Positions 34,472 to 44,270 are shown, numbered from the stretch's first letter. The stretch is DNA of 64,000 bases from Marinobacter excellens HL-55 (GCA_001314845.1 LJZQ01000002.1:62001-126000), one strand, 5' to 3'. The notes: a model not told the origin generated them from the letters alone. Numbers and translations: made by a program.

Positions 34472-36327
34472 GCGCCTGGTTCGGACAGAGTAACGATATC
34501 GCGGCCCGCTGCTTTTGATCGGTACAGTGCCTTGTCGGCCCTGCGAAACAGGTCGTCAGGCAATTCTTCCGGGTTCATTTGTGCGATGCCAGCGCTGACG
34601 GTTAAACGAATGATGTCATGGTTAGGGGTGGTAATCTCTGATGTCCTGATTGCATCCAGGATGTTTTGGCACAGCTGGGCGGCACCGGCGCTGTCTGTAC
34701 CGGGAAGTAAAAGTGCAAACTCCTCACCGCCAAAGCGAATGGCTTCGTCTCTCGGGCGCTTGACCTGTTTGTTTATGCAGGCGGCAATGTGCCTGAGGCA
34801 TTGATCACCAAAATCGTGTCCCCAGGTGTCATTGATGCGTTTGAAATGATCGGCGTCCACCAGGGCGAGCGACAGGGGGTGGCCTGTTCTGCGAGCTTCC
34901 CGGCACAATTCGGGCATAAGATTGTCCATGTGCCGTCGGTTATGGAGTCCGGTGAGGGCGTCGTTAACCGTGAGTGAGGCGAGCTTCTGGTTGGCCTGCT
35001 CCAGCTCCCGCATAGTGTTTCGCAGCTGTGCCGTGCGTTGATGCACTTTGAGCTCGAGTTCGGTTCGCGCCTGGTGTTCAACGTCCAGCAGTTTCTGATT
35101 CAGTAATCGCCAGCGCTGCACCATGGCATAGTTGAGCAGAACGACTTGCCCCCCGATGGCTGCTTGCATCATGACCTCCCGGGCCAGGTAGTCACCCAGA
35201 TAGCCGAATGCGGCCGCGGCATAGGCTAAGGCTCCGACCACCGTAATGATCCAGGCCGAAATATACCAGCCTGCGGGCTGGTAGCCCTGGCGCCAACGTA
35301 CCGCCGCGATCACCGACAAGCTGATGATGACGGTCAGTGCCAGTGCGGTATTGAGCAAAATGGCTTTGCTGTACGGCAGGAGAAACGTCAATACCATAAA
35401 GCCTGCGGCAGACCAGGCCAGCCCTCGCAGGATGGCCTCCGGAACCGAGCGGGAGACGACTTCGAGAAACGACCAGCCAAATAGCGCCATGGTCAGGGCG
35501 CAGAATGCCAGAGTTAACGGGATCGACAGGTTGGCCAGGTCGGTGCTTTCGGGCCAGAAGTATTGATTGGCGAAACCGCCCATGGCGAACAGAAACATCG
35601 CCATGGAGCTGATATAGAGTGCGTTATAGAAGTAATACCGTGTACCTGAGCTGAAAAACAGCAGCAGGTTGAAAACCGCCAGGATTAAAAGCGCGCCGTA
35701 GAACAGGCCATGGATCAGGGTCAAGTGATTACTCTCGGCAATCACTTCGCCTGGCGTCATCAAGGCCAGAGGAACATTCAGGGCGCCACTGCTCTGGACT
35801 CGTATCGTGATGATTCTGTTTTCGAGTGCTTCAAGGGTGACCGGGAGAAGGAAATACCGGTAATCTATGCCTCTTGTAGCGAAGGGGTAGAGGTCACCTG
35901 TCACCAGAGTCGGCTCCGCTTCTGTTGTGCCGCCGTTCTCGCCCGGATGCACCGTTTCCTGCCAGAAGGTGATCTCATCCAGTAGCGGGTAGTTCAGCTT
36001 CAGGTACCAGAGGTTCTGGCGATCGCTGCCGTTGCGTAGTCTTAGCTGAACCCAGTACACCGAATCGGTGTGACTGAACACCAGATCGTGACCATTGGCA
36101 GGCTGCCACGAAAGGTTTGTTTGTAATTCTGCCGGTGCTGCGGCCTGGTGAGCGGGCTCGCCCGGTCGGGCGGCATAAAAACACAGGTGATGGGTGATTG
36201 CGTGGCGAGCCCCTGCACTGGCTGCGTCGAGTGCCGGGCACGGCTCCGAAACCGAGCTGTGAGCAGGCGCAGTGCCGGCAACAGCCAGCAGGCCGAGCAA
36301 CAGCAGGGCAAAGGATCGGAGTGTCAT
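34435..36327 (-). CDS. 7TMR-DISM diguanylate cyclase
   Basis: A 630-residue membrane protein. A signal peptide (about 1-22) is followed by a periplasmic 7TMR-DISMED2 domain with jelly-roll features (about 40-170). Seven transmembrane helices (about 190-390), a coiled coil (about 395-450) and a GGDEF domain follow. The catalytic motif GGEEF is intact at 533-537, and the inhibitory site RPRD is at 524-527, so it should make cyclic di-GMP in response to an extracellular ligand, probably a carbohydrate. TTG just before is not used; ATG 36327 is. Its 3' end overlaps the hydrolase gene by 37 bp. Confidence 0.92.
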   Translation of the reverse strand: MTLRSFALLLLGLLAVAGTAPAHSSVSEPCPALDAASAGARHAITHHLCFYAARPGEPAHQAAAPAELQTNLSWQPANGHDLVFSHTDSVYWVQLRLRNGSDRQNLWYLKLNYPLLDEITFWQETVHPGENGGTTEAEPTLVTGDLYPFATRGIDYRYFLLPVTLEALENRIITIRVQSSGALNVPLALMTPGEVIAESNHLTLIHGLFYGALLILAVFNLLLFFSSGTRYYFYNALYISSMAMFLFAMGGFANQYFWPESTDLANLSIPLTLAFCALTMALFGWSFLEVVSRSVPEAILRGLAWSAAGFMVLTFLLPYSKAILLNTALALTVIISLSVIAAVRWRQGYQPAGWYISAWIITVVGALAYAAAAFGYLGDYLAREVMMQAAIGGQVVLLNYAMVQRWRLLNQKLLDVEHQARTELELKVHQRTAQLRNTMRELEQANQKLASLTVNDALTGLHNRRHMDNLMPELCREARRTGHPLSLALVDADHFKRINDTWGHDFGDQCLRHIAACINKQVKRPRDEAIRFGGEEFALLLPGTDSAGAAQLCQNILDAIRTSEITTPNHDIIRLTVSAGIAQMNPEELPDDLFRRADKALYRSKAAGRDIVTLSEPGAQEEATSTLSRN

Positions 36328-36459
36328 CAAACACCATCTCGCTGAAAATCAGTCAAGAAGTGTAGCCAGTGTAAACAAATACTGCTGTTAAACAGGTTCA
36401 AATTTCTTATTTGTCAGTGTGTCACTTTCCTGACGATTGTTCTTGCAAACAGGTGTTAA

Positions 36460-37536
36460 ATGCAACAGGTAATGCTGATATGCCGGCCGGGCTTTGAAGC
36501 CGAGGCTGGTCAGGAATTGACCGATCAGGCTGCGAGCGTGGGTGTGTTTGGCTATTTTCAGCCGGTCCGGAACAGTGGCCTGATTCGGTTTTCGATTGCG
36601 GGCGACGAAAAGCCGGAAGAGTTGATGAGTCGTCTTGCTCTTGGTGATCTGGTGTTTGTTCGGGACTGGTTTGCCATTCTGGGAGATTGCCCGTTGCCCG
36701 CGCAGGATCGGGTTGGTGCGGTGGTGGAGTTCTTGCGGGGCCGGAATTGGGACGGCACCCTGTGTGCCCGAGTTGAGGTGCGCTTGCCTGAGACCAACGC
36801 CGATCGGGACCTCGGAAATTTTTCGAAAAAATGGATGGCCCCTCTGTCAAAGGGCCTGCGCGGGGCCGGGTTACTAAAGGCAGACGCCAACGCGGTGTCC
36901 CGTGGTCGTCTTGAGATTCTGCTGACGGGATTTGAGCAGGCGATCATCGGTTTCAGTCTGGCAGGCAATCGGTCACCTTTCGTTGGGGGCGCGCCCCGGC
37001 TTCGGTTGTCAGCATCGGCGCCCAGTCGCTCAGCCTTGAAACTTGAGGAAGCCTGGAAAGTGTTTTTGCCCCGGGACCGCTGGCTGGATTATCTGGGCGG
37101 CGGCAAGAAGGCCGTTGATCTGGGCGCCGCCCCTGGCGGCTGGACCTGGCAGCTGGTAAATCAGGGCATGATGGTAACGGCTGTCGATAACGGGCCCATG
37201 CAGCCCGAATTGATGGCCAGTGGTCATGTTGAGCATGTGGAAGCGGATGGCTACGCCTGGCGTCCGAAACGTGCGGTAGACTGGATGGTCTGCGACATCG
37301 TGGACAAGCCCCGTCGGACGGCGCGCCTGGCGGTGGACTGGGTGGCAGGTAAGCGCTGCCGCTATACCGTGTTCAATCTGAAATTGCCGATGAAGAAACG
37401 TTATGAAGAGTGGCTGGCGTGCCGGGAGTTAATCATTGAGGGGCTGGCTGAGGCGGGCCTCAATTGCCGGTTGAGCGCCCGCCATCTCTATCACGACCGA
37501 GAGGAAATCACCTGCTTTATCGAGCGACTGGATTGA
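36460..37536 (+). CDS. rlmM: 23S rRNA 2'-O-ribose C2498 methyltransferase
   Basis: RlmM uses S-adenosylmethionine to methylate the ribose of C2498 of 23S rRNA. The 358-residue protein has an N-terminal THUMP region and a C-terminal Rossmann methyltransferase with DLGAAPGGWTWQL at about 220-232. The remaining K-D-K-E tetrad is suggested by the DYLGGGKKAV, WMVCDIVDKP and FNLKLPMKKRYEEW segments, typical of this family. It is divergent from the DISM gene, 132 bp away, and convergent with the small monooxygenase-like gene. Confidence 0.94.
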   Translation: MQQVMLICRPGFEAEAGQELTDQAASVGVFGYFQPVRNSGLIRFSIAGDEKPEELMSRLALGDLVFVRDWFAILGDCPLPAQDRVGAVVEFLRGRNWDGTLCARVEVRLPETNADRDLGNFSKKWMAPLSKGLRGAGLLKADANAVSRGRLEILLTGFEQAIIGFSLAGNRSPFVGGAPRLRLSASAPSRSALKLEEAWKVFLPRDRWLDYLGGGKKAVDLGAAPGGWTWQLVNQGMMVTAVDNGPMQPELMASGHVEHVEADGYAWRPKRAVDWMVCDIVDKPRRTARLAVDWVAGKRCRYTVFNLKLPMKKRYEEWLACRELIIEGLAEAGLNCRLSARHLYHDREEITCFIERLD

Positions 37537-37546
37537 GTTTGATGGC

Positions 37547-37840
37547 TCAACCCATCTGGCTTTGTTCAAGCACAGTAATGATTTCCTCGCGATCCATCAT
37601 CGGGATCAGCTCGGCCATCAGCTCCCGTCGCTCACGGGACTGCAGCCAGCGGTTCCAGTCGGCCTCGGATCGCCAGTTAGCAAGTGTAAACCGGTGGTTT
37701 GAGTCGTGGCTGTCGACCAGTGTTTCGCCAGAAACAAATCCTGGCGTTGCCACGGCCTGTTGCAGTACTTTTCTGGATCTCTCTTCATAGGCGGATTCCA
37801 GAGATTCTGCGATGTGGCGTTCAATTAAAACCCGGATCAT
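37547..37840 (-). CDS. Antibiotic biosynthesis monooxygenase domain protein
   Basis: A 97-residue protein of the dimeric ferredoxin-like ABM fold. It begins MIRVLIERHIAESLE and holds the TLVDSHDSNHRFTLANWRS region typical of the family. Members range from quinol monooxygenases to haem-degrading enzymes and many with no known reaction; no residue here decides among them. Transcribed alone, convergent with rlmM (10 bp apart) and divergent from tusA. Confidence 0.8.
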   Translation of the reverse strand: MIRVLIERHIAESLESAYEERSRKVLQQAVATPGFVSGETLVDSHDSNHRFTLANWRSEADWNRWLQSRERRELMAELIPMMDREEIITVLEQSQMG

Positions 37841-37922
37841 GCAATTCGTCCTTTATTTTCGTTGCTGTAAACAATAATTTAGCACTGGAATATGTAAATC
37901 ACGAGAACTGGAGGAAGCCGTT

Positions 37923-38165
37923 GTGACTGCTGTAGACTTCAATGCAGAACTGGACGCGCGAGGGCTGTTCTGCCCGGAGCCCGTCATGATGCTGCACAAC
38001 CGCATCCATGACGTAGAGGTGGGCGAGGTGTTGCGCGTGATTGCAACGGACCCATCCACCACCCGCGATATCCCGCGTTTTTGCCAGTTTCTCGGCCATG
38101 AGCTCCTGAGTCATCAGGAACTGGACGGCGAATACCATTTCCTTATCCGCCGTTGCGAAAGCTGA
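37923..38165 (+). CDS. tusA: Sulfurtransferase TusA family protein
   Basis: An 80-residue protein with the SirA/TusA motif LDARGLFCPEPVM; Cys17 carries the persulfide. TusA passes sulfur from IscS to the TusBCD/TusE relay for tRNA 2-thiouridine made by MnmA, whose gene is also in this window. The start is GTG, with GGAGG 11 bases upstream. The stop codon is part of a hairpin shared with the dsbD stop. Confidence 0.92.
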   Translation: MTAVDFNAELDARGLFCPEPVMMLHNRIHDVEVGEVLRVIATDPSTTRDIPRFCQFLGHELLSHQELDGEYHFLIRRCES

Positions 38166-38180
38166 GGCCTTGGCTCAGCT
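38160..38180. terminator. Hairpin covering the tusA and dsbD stop codons
   Basis: AGCTGAG and CTCAGCT form a perfect 7-bp stem; CC/GG pairs can extend inside it. The tusA TGA and the dsbD TGA (opposite strand) are both in the stem. There is no T-run on either side, so this would be a compact two-way 3'-end structure between convergent genes. Confidence 0.45.
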
Positions 38181-40052
38181 AGCCGGGGTCAGCTGGCCGA
38201 GGTGATCCAGAAACTGGCGCCGGTTCATTTCACCTAAAACCCGGGCTTCCTGCAACTCTTCTCCGTTATTGCGATAGAACAGAATGGCTGGAGGTCCGAA
38301 CAGGCCCAGTTCATTCAGCAATGCCTGCTGTGCCGGCGTATTGTCGGTCATGTCAATTTGCAGGAGGGTGTAGGGCGCCAGCGCCTGAATCACGTCCTGA
38401 TCACTGAAAACGTTTCGCTCCATGATTTTGCAGGAAATGCACCAGTCGGCATAGAAATCGAGCATCACCGGCTGCTGGTTGGCTTGAGCCTGAGCCAGCA
38501 TGGTACGGATCTGCTCGGGGTCTTCCATCCGCTGGAAGTCGGCATGGGCCAGGGCTCCACCCTGCGGTGACGAGCCGGCGGAGGCCACAAACGGTGCCAG
38601 TGGACGCAGAGGGTCGTTTGCGCCACTGATGGCACCTGCCAATAGCGCCAGTCCATAAGCGAACATAACCAGGCCAAGGCCTTTACGAGAGCGCTGCCAG
38701 CCGGCTTTAGCGGCATCGAACGCACCCAGTTGCACACCGGTAATCGCGATAAGCAGGCCCCACAGGGTCAGGGCCGCCCATACCGGAATGATCCGCTCAA
38801 CGAGCCAGATCGCAACCGCCAGCAGCATGACCCCGTAGAAGTGTTTAACGGTCGTCATCCAGTGCCCGGATGTCGGCAGCAGTTTGCGCCCACCCACTGC
38901 CACCAGAATCAATGGAACACCCATGCCAAGACCCAGTGCCAGCAAGGCAACGCCGCCGATAACGGCGTCCTGGGTAGTCGAGATGTACAGCAAACTGCCC
39001 GCCAGTGGAGCGGAAACGCAGGGGGACACAATCAACGCTGACAGCGAGCCTATGCCGAAAATACTGACCACGCGGGTGCCGGTCAGTTTTTGACTGGCAT
39101 CGTTCAGGGACTCAAGGATGAATCGGGGTAGCCGGATCTCGAACAGGTCAAACATGGACAGTGCGAACAAGACAAACAAGGTGGCAAACACGCCCAGTAC
39201 CCAAGGCGACTGCAAGTGCGCCTGGAGATTGAAACTGGCGCCGAGCAGGCCGGTAATCACGCCGGCAGCGGCATAGGTGAGGGCCATGCCGAGAACGTAA
39301 CTGCCAGACAACAGCAAGGCATGCCCGGTCGTGCGCGTGTTGTGGCCAGAGACCATGGTGGAAATGATCGGTACCATTGGCAATACACAGGGGGTAAAGG
39401 TCAGGCCAAGGCCCAGTAGAAAGAACACACCCGCAATCATCCAGATGGATTGGCTGGAGAGGAATCCCGCCAGTCCCGTTGCCGTTGACGTATTGGTTGG
39501 CGGTGTCGATGTGCCGGGGGCTGCTGTCGCCGCTGGCGAGGCGCCATGTGGCTCGCTCTGGCCGGCGTAATAGAGAACGTCCCGGGTCTGGGGCGGATAG
39601 CAAAGGCCGGCTTTGGCACAACCCTGATAGCTAACCTGCAAAGTGGCTTCTCGGACACCCTCGGGCAGGTTGACGGCCACGCGGGCTTCAACGGGATCAA
39701 AAAAGACCGTCATTTCGCCGAAGAACTCGTCGTCAGTCAGCGTGCCCGGCAGTGAGAACTCGGGCTCTCCCAGGGTAACGCCCTCGGTAACGGGGGTGAC
39801 CTGCACCCGGCTTTTGTACAGGTAATGCTCCGGAGCAATTGCCCAGGACAGCACCACGGCACCATCATCGGTGCGGTGACTGAACGGCAGTGCTTCATCG
39901 ACAGGAAGGAAGTCGCTTTGACCACCACCGAATAAAGAACTTCCGGAGCTGCCAAAGGCCGCGGCCGGGCCCGAGGCTATGGTCGCCAAAAGCGCCATCA
40001 ATACCAGAGTGGAGGTGAACAATCTTCGGAGCGATAGCGGGCAAGCTGTCAT
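38175..40052 (-). CDS. dsbD: Thiol:disulfide interchange protein DsbD
   Basis: DsbD moves electrons from cytoplasmic thioredoxin to periplasmic thiols, for DsbC and the CcmG branch of cytochrome c maturation, which fits the c-type cbb3 oxidase encoded here. The 625-residue protein has a signal peptide, an immunoglobulin-like alpha domain (YQGCAKAGLCYPP holds its Cys pair), eight transmembrane helices with TFTPCVLPMVPI and IVSPCVSAPLAG, and a C-terminal thioredoxin-like gamma domain with C538-I-S-C541. It is convergent with tusA and divergent from epmC. Confidence 0.95.
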   Translation of the reverse strand: MTACPLSLRRLFTSTLVLMALLATIASGPAAAFGSSGSSLFGGGQSDFLPVDEALPFSHRTDDGAVVLSWAIAPEHYLYKSRVQVTPVTEGVTLGEPEFSLPGTLTDDEFFGEMTVFFDPVEARVAVNLPEGVREATLQVSYQGCAKAGLCYPPQTRDVLYYAGQSEPHGASPAATAAPGTSTPPTNTSTATGLAGFLSSQSIWMIAGVFFLLGLGLTFTPCVLPMVPIISTMVSGHNTRTTGHALLLSGSYVLGMALTYAAAGVITGLLGASFNLQAHLQSPWVLGVFATLFVLFALSMFDLFEIRLPRFILESLNDASQKLTGTRVVSIFGIGSLSALIVSPCVSAPLAGSLLYISTTQDAVIGGVALLALGLGMGVPLILVAVGGRKLLPTSGHWMTTVKHFYGVMLLAVAIWLVERIIPVWAALTLWGLLIAITGVQLGAFDAAKAGWQRSRKGLGLVMFAYGLALLAGAISGANDPLRPLAPFVASAGSSPQGGALAHADFQRMEDPEQIRTMLAQAQANQQPVMLDFYADWCISCKIMERNVFSDQDVIQALAPYTLLQIDMTDNTPAQQALLNELGLFGPPAILFYRNNGEELQEARVLGEMNRRQFLDHLGQLTPAS

Positions 40053-40193
40053 GAATACTGCATTTCCCTGGGTTGCATGATCGGGTTGGAGTCTCGGATA
40101 AACTCCGGAATAACTATGATGCCAGTGGACACAAAAGCCGTGGCAAAGTTCCCTCTGGTATTGCCGGCTCTAAAGTCGCACAATAGCCAACCG

Positions 40194-40784
40194 ATGAATC
40201 ACAATCCAGACGATCTTATCATGCTGTTCAATGACCTGTTTCGGGAATCGTTCCGGACAATTCTGGTCAGGGGCAGCACTGAACCGGAATATCTGCCCTT
40301 CAGCGAGCCCGATGGCTTCGCACAAGTGGTTTTTGCCCACGGATTTTTTGCCAGCGCCCTTCATGAAATCGCTCATTGGTGTATAGCAGGTGAGCAGCGT
40401 CGCAAGTTACACGATTACGGGTACTGGTATTGTCCGGACGGACGCAGTCCCGAACAACAGCAGGCCTTCGAGCAGGTAGAAATCAAGCCCCAGGCAATTG
40501 AATGGCTGTTTTCCCTTGCTGCGGGCTCATGCTTTCATATCAGCGTGGACAATCTGGCCGGCGACGGGGCCGCAGACGAACGCGCATTCCGTCGCCATGT
40601 TTGTGACCAGAGTGCGCATTTCCTGGCGGTGGGCCTGCCACCCAGGGCCCAGCAATTTTTCGATGTACTCACATCATTTTACGGATCCGCCGATCGCATT
40701 CGGGACGCCTGGTATCACGACAGGGCACGATTACTGCGCGCGGAACCCGAACATGACCCATCAAGGATAACTGAAACTCTATGA
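40194..40784 (+). CDS. epmC: Elongation factor P hydroxylase
   Basis: EpmC hydroxylates the beta-lysylated lysine of elongation factor P. The 196-residue protein matches EpmC in length and blocks: FAHGFFASALHEIAHWCIAG holds the HExxH-like metal ligands, and YGYWYCPDGR, then VEIKPQAIEWLF follow. The frame is open to 40077 but the family N-terminus (MNHNPDDLIMLFNDLF) begins at 40194, so this start is used. Its stop overlaps the rhlB start by 4 bases (ATGA), so the two are coupled. Confidence 0.92.
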   Translation: MNHNPDDLIMLFNDLFRESFRTILVRGSTEPEYLPFSEPDGFAQVVFAHGFFASALHEIAHWCIAGEQRRKLHDYGYWYCPDGRSPEQQQAFEQVEIKPQAIEWLFSLAAGSCFHISVDNLAGDGAADERAFRRHVCDQSAHFLAVGLPPRAQQFFDVLTSFYGSADRIRDAWYHDRARLLRAEPEHDPSRITETL

Positions 40785-42061
40785 CATCTGACCCAAAGCA
40801 TGCCGGCGATTTACGATTCAGCGAACTCAATCTGGACAAACGCCTGCTGGATGCCATCACCAAGATTGGATTCGAATACTGCACGCCGATTCAGGCAGAG
40901 ACCCTGCCCTGGACGCTCGCCTGTGAAGATCTGATCGGGCAGGCCCAAACCGGCACCGGTAAAACTGCCGCGTTCCTGATCACTGCCATTCAGACCCTAC
41001 TGGAGACCCCGGTTCCGGAAAAAGACCGGTTTGCCTCGGAGCCCAGAGTGTTGGCTCTGGCCCCGACGCGGGAGCTGGCGATGCAGATTGCCAAAGATGC
41101 GGAACAGCTCTGTCAATACACCGGCCACAATGTGGTGACGGTGGTTGGAGGCATGAATTACGACCAGCAGCGCGAACAGTTGCAGAACGAAGTGGTCGAC
41201 ATCCTGGTCGCGACACCGGGGCGCCTGATTGATTTTCTCGGTTCCCAGGATGTGTTCCTCGATCAGATCGATATCCTGATTCTCGATGAAGCAGACCGCA
41301 TGCTGGACATGGGTTTCATCCCGGACGTAAAACGCATTATCCGCAAGTGTACGGTCAAAGAGGAGCGCCAGACCCTGCTGTTCAGTGCCACCTTTAACCA
41401 GGACGTACTCAACCTGGCGTCCATGTGGACCTGTAACGCCGAGTTTGTGGAGATTGAGCCAGAGCAGAAAACCGCGGAGCGGGTGGAGCAAACGGTATAT
41501 CTGGTGTCGGACGACGCCAAGTTGCCGGTACTGGTCAACTACCTCAAACGCCCGGAGGTTGAAAAAGCCATCGTGTTTGCCAATCGCCGGGATCAATGCC
41601 GGGATCTGGAAGAAGATCTCAAGAATCAGGGCGTGAAAGTATCGCTGATGTCTGGCGAGATCGCTCAGAACAAACGCCTGAAAACCCTGGACCAGTTCAA
41701 GAAGGGTGAGATTCAGGTACTGGTAGCAACCGATGTTGCCGGAAGGGGGATTCACGTTAACGGTGTTACCCATGTGTTTAACTACAACCTGCCGGAGAAC
41801 GCCGAAGATTACGTGCACCGGATTGGTCGAACCGGGCGGGCGGGCCAGACCGGTGTGTCAGTGAGTTTTGCCGGTGAGGACGACTCGTTTCTGTTGCCGG
41901 CCATCGAGTCTTACATCAGCCAGAAACTGAAGACAACGGTGCCGGAAGAGGAGTTGACGGCACCGATGGATAACTCGCCAATTACGCGCAAACGCGGTGG
42001 TCGCCGGCCCCAGAGCGGTCGAAGCCCGGCCGGGCGCGGTCAACGTCCTCGTCGGAATTAA
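40781..42061 (+). CDS. rhlB: DEAD-box ATP-dependent RNA helicase, RhlB type
   Basis: A 426-residue helicase core with the Q motif (FEYCTPIQ), Walker A AQTGTGKT at 55-62, the PTRELA, VATPGR, DEAD, SAT and HRIGRTGRAG motifs all intact. RhlB unwinds RNA for degradosome and ribosome work. The N-terminus (FSELNLDKRLLDAI) and overall length fit RhlB better than RhlE or SrmB. The C-terminal tail is short, basic and rich in Arg and Gly, consistent with RNA binding. Coupled to epmC. Confidence 0.92.
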   Translation: MTSDPKHAGDLRFSELNLDKRLLDAITKIGFEYCTPIQAETLPWTLACEDLIGQAQTGTGKTAAFLITAIQTLLETPVPEKDRFASEPRVLALAPTRELAMQIAKDAEQLCQYTGHNVVTVVGGMNYDQQREQLQNEVVDILVATPGRLIDFLGSQDVFLDQIDILILDEADRMLDMGFIPDVKRIIRKCTVKEERQTLLFSATFNQDVLNLASMWTCNAEFVEIEPEQKTAERVEQTVYLVSDDAKLPVLVNYLKRPEVEKAIVFANRRDQCRDLEEDLKNQGVKVSLMSGEIAQNKRLKTLDQFKKGEIQVLVATDVAGRGIHVNGVTHVFNYNLPENAEDYVHRIGRTGRAGQTGVSVSFAGEDDSFLLPAIESYISQKLKTTVPEEELTAPMDNSPITRKRGGRRPQSGRSPAGRGQRPRRN

Positions 42062-42083
42062 TGGCGGGGTTGGAGAGCAGCTC

Positions 42084-43238
42084 ATGTTAATCGTGGCAGA
42101 TGAAAATATTCCCTTGTTGGACGCTTTTTTTGGGGATATTGGCGAGATCCGGCGCGTCACTGGCCGAACCCTCAGCCGTGATCAGGTTGTGGACGCTGAT
42201 GTGTTGCTGGTTCGCTCGGTTACCCGGGTTAATCAGGAGCTGCTTGAGGGTACCCGTGTTCGTTTTGTGGGCACCGCTACTATTGGTACCGATCACATAG
42301 ACCTTGACTGGCTTAAGACCCGGGGCATCCGTTTTGCGGCTGCCCCGGGCTGCAATGCGAGCAGCGTTGCGGAGTATGTGCTGTCGGTGATCTCGTTGTT
42401 TGCCGAGCGCCGGGGTCTGGATGACTGGACGACATTGAGTGTTGGTGTTGTCGGTGTGGGCAATGTTGGCGGTGAACTGGCGCAAATACTTGAGCGCCTG
42501 GGGTTTGAGGTGCGTCTGTGCGATCCGCCCCGGCAGGAGAGTGAGTCTGATTCCGGCCTGCCTTTTGTCAGTCTGGCCGATGCGCTGGAGTGTGATGTCG
42601 TGACGCTGCACACGCCGCTTACACGCAATCAGCCCAACGCGACCCAACACATGTTGTCGGACCAGCACCTGGCAATGATGGGTGCCGATCAACTATTGAT
42701 CAATGCTGGTCGGGGCGAGGTGATTGATTCCGCCGCACTGTTACGCCGTCTTGATCAACCGGATGCGCCTCTGGTCGCGCTGGATGTATGGGAGCAGGAG
42801 CCTGGCATCAGCCCCGATCTGGTCGACAAGACCTGGCTCGCGACACCGCACATTGCGGGGTATAGCCTGGAAGGCAAAATGCAGGGCACAGAAATGATCT
42901 ATCAGGCGATGTGCCAGTTTATGGGCCTGCCAGTGCGCAAGAAGGCCGGCCAGTTCCTGCCGGAGCCTGCGCTGAGCAAACTGTCGTTTACCAGTGCGGC
43001 GGGTGAGGATGTCGCGGTCCGGACAGCGCTCCTTGCCTGTTATGACCCCAGACGAGACGATGCCCGGCTCAGGCTGACCATGAAGGGGAGCCCTGGCGAG
43101 CGTGCGGCAGCGTTTGATCGCCTGCGCCGTGATTACCCGGTGCGCCGGGAATGCTCAAGTCTGAAGATTCAGCTCAAAGGCACCAGCAAGTCGCTGCAGG
43201 ACAGTTTTCGGGCAATGGGGTTCAAGCTCAAGATCTGA
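42084..43238 (+). CDS. pdxB: Erythronate-4-phosphate dehydrogenase
   Basis: PdxB oxidises 4-phosphoerythronate in the DXP-dependent route to pyridoxal phosphate. The 384-residue protein is a D-2-hydroxyacid dehydrogenase with VGVVGVGNVGG (about 120-130) for NAD binding, RSVTRVN and ATIGTDHIDLDW near the N-terminus, and the short PdxB C-terminal domain. The frame is open 29 codons further upstream but overlaps rhlB; ATG 42084 has GGAG at 42072. It lies 22 bp after rhlB, and a strong terminator follows. Confidence 0.95.
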   Translation: MLIVADENIPLLDAFFGDIGEIRRVTGRTLSRDQVVDADVLLVRSVTRVNQELLEGTRVRFVGTATIGTDHIDLDWLKTRGIRFAAAPGCNASSVAEYVLSVISLFAERRGLDDWTTLSVGVVGVGNVGGELAQILERLGFEVRLCDPPRQESESDSGLPFVSLADALECDVVTLHTPLTRNQPNATQHMLSDQHLAMMGADQLLINAGRGEVIDSAALLRRLDQPDAPLVALDVWEQEPGISPDLVDKTWLATPHIAGYSLEGKMQGTEMIYQAMCQFMGLPVRKKAGQFLPEPALSKLSFTSAAGEDVAVRTALLACYDPRRDDARLRLTMKGSPGERAAAFDRLRRDYPVRRECSSLKIQLKGTSKSLQDSFRAMGFKLKI

Positions 43239-43256
43239 GACTGGCGGTCGCAAGAC

Positions 43257-43287
43257 AAACAAGGGGCGCTCTGAGCGCCCCTTGTTT
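43257..43287. terminator. Two-way terminator between pdxB and htpX
   Basis: AAACAAGGGGCGCT and AGCGCCCCTTGTTT form a perfect 14-bp stem with a CTG loop. A-rich and T-rich ends on both sides let it act for the plus-strand pdxB and the minus-strand htpX. Confidence 0.9.
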
Positions 43288-43295
43288 CGTCTGCA

Positions 43296-44177
43296 TCAGA
43301 ACCTTGCGTTCTGTAATGCCGCAATCCGGTCGTCCAGTGGTGGGTGGGTCATGAAAAGGGCTGAGAGACCTGAGCGGGCGCCGCGGTTTATACCAAAGGC
43401 CTGGAGTGTGTCGGGCATCTGATCGGGCACTTCACTTTCCTGCTTCAGTCTCGCCAGGGCACTGATCATGGCGCCGGTGCCGGCCAATTGTGCACCGGCT
43501 ATGTCGGCCCGGAATTCCCGTCGGCGAGAGAACCAGAACACGATGGTGCTGGCCAGAATGCCCAGTACGATTTCGGCAACGATACTAACCACGAAGAAGG
43601 CAATACCGTGGCCATTTTCATTTTTGAACACCACCCGGTCGACAAACGAGCCAATCACCCGTGAGGCGAAGATAACAAAGGTGTTCACCACGCCCTGAAT
43701 CAGCGCAAGCGTGATCATATCACCGTTGGCAACGTGGCCGATTTCATGGCCGAGCACAGCTTTGATTTCGTCCTTGTTAAAGCGGTGTAGCAGGCCTTCA
43801 CTGACCGCAACCAACGAATTGTTCTTGTTCCAGCCAGTGGCAAAGGCGTTGGACTGGGAAGCCGGGAAGATGGCAACTTCCGGCATGCCGATTCCAGCTT
43901 TTTTTGCGAGTTCTGCCACTGTATCAACCAGCCAGCGCTCAGCCGGTGTTCTTGGCGAGTCGATTACCCGGGCCTTGGTACTCCACTTGGCCATCGGCTT
44001 TGAGATCAGCAGGGAGACAATCGCTCCGGCAAAGCCAAATACCGCAGCGAAAGCGAGCAAGGAGCCATAATTAATGCCTTGTTGCGCCAAATAGCTGTCC
44101 ACCCCGAGCAGGCGCAAGGTGAAACTTGCGACCAGAATAACGGCCAGGTTTGTAGCCAGAAACAACATTATCCGCAT
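43296..44177 (-). CDS. htpX: Membrane zinc protease HtpX
   Basis: A 293-residue inner-membrane metalloprotease that cuts misfolded membrane proteins. Two hydrophobic N-terminal helices (about 4-24 and 36-58), the zinc motif HEIGH at 144-148, and a second pair of helices (about 160-215) followed by the EFRAD segment with the third ligand Glu are all present. It is preceded by a promoter-like sequence with a dyad in the spacer. Confidence 0.96.
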   Translation of the reverse strand: MRIMLFLATNLAVILVASFTLRLLGVDSYLAQQGINYGSLLAFAAVFGFAGAIVSLLISKPMAKWSTKARVIDSPRTPAERWLVDTVAELAKKAGIGMPEVAIFPASQSNAFATGWNKNNSLVAVSEGLLHRFNKDEIKAVLGHEIGHVANGDMITLALIQGVVNTFVIFASRVIGSFVDRVVFKNENGHGIAFFVVSIVAEIVLGILASTIVFWFSRRREFRADIAGAQLAGTGAMISALARLKQESEVPDQMPDTLQAFGINRGARSGLSALFMTHPPLDDRIAALQNARF

Positions 44178-44227
44178 GGTTTCTTCCCGTATCCGTGTTG
44201 TCTGAAAATCATCGGCTGTCTGACCAT

Positions 44228-44255
44228 AATGTATGGCCCGGGTTCACCCGTTCAA
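44228..44255 (-). promoter_or_regulatory. Candidate htpX promoter with a dyad in the spacer
   Basis: On the minus strand TTGAAC (44250-44255) and TACATT (44228-44233) are 16 bp apart, 51 bp before the htpX ATG. The spacer holds CGGGT-TC-ACCCG (44239-44250), a perfect 5-bp dyad, placed as an operator for a repressor would be. No sigma-32 or CpxR consensus is convincing. Confidence 0.4.
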
Positions 44256-44270
44256 TAGGGTTACCTTGAT

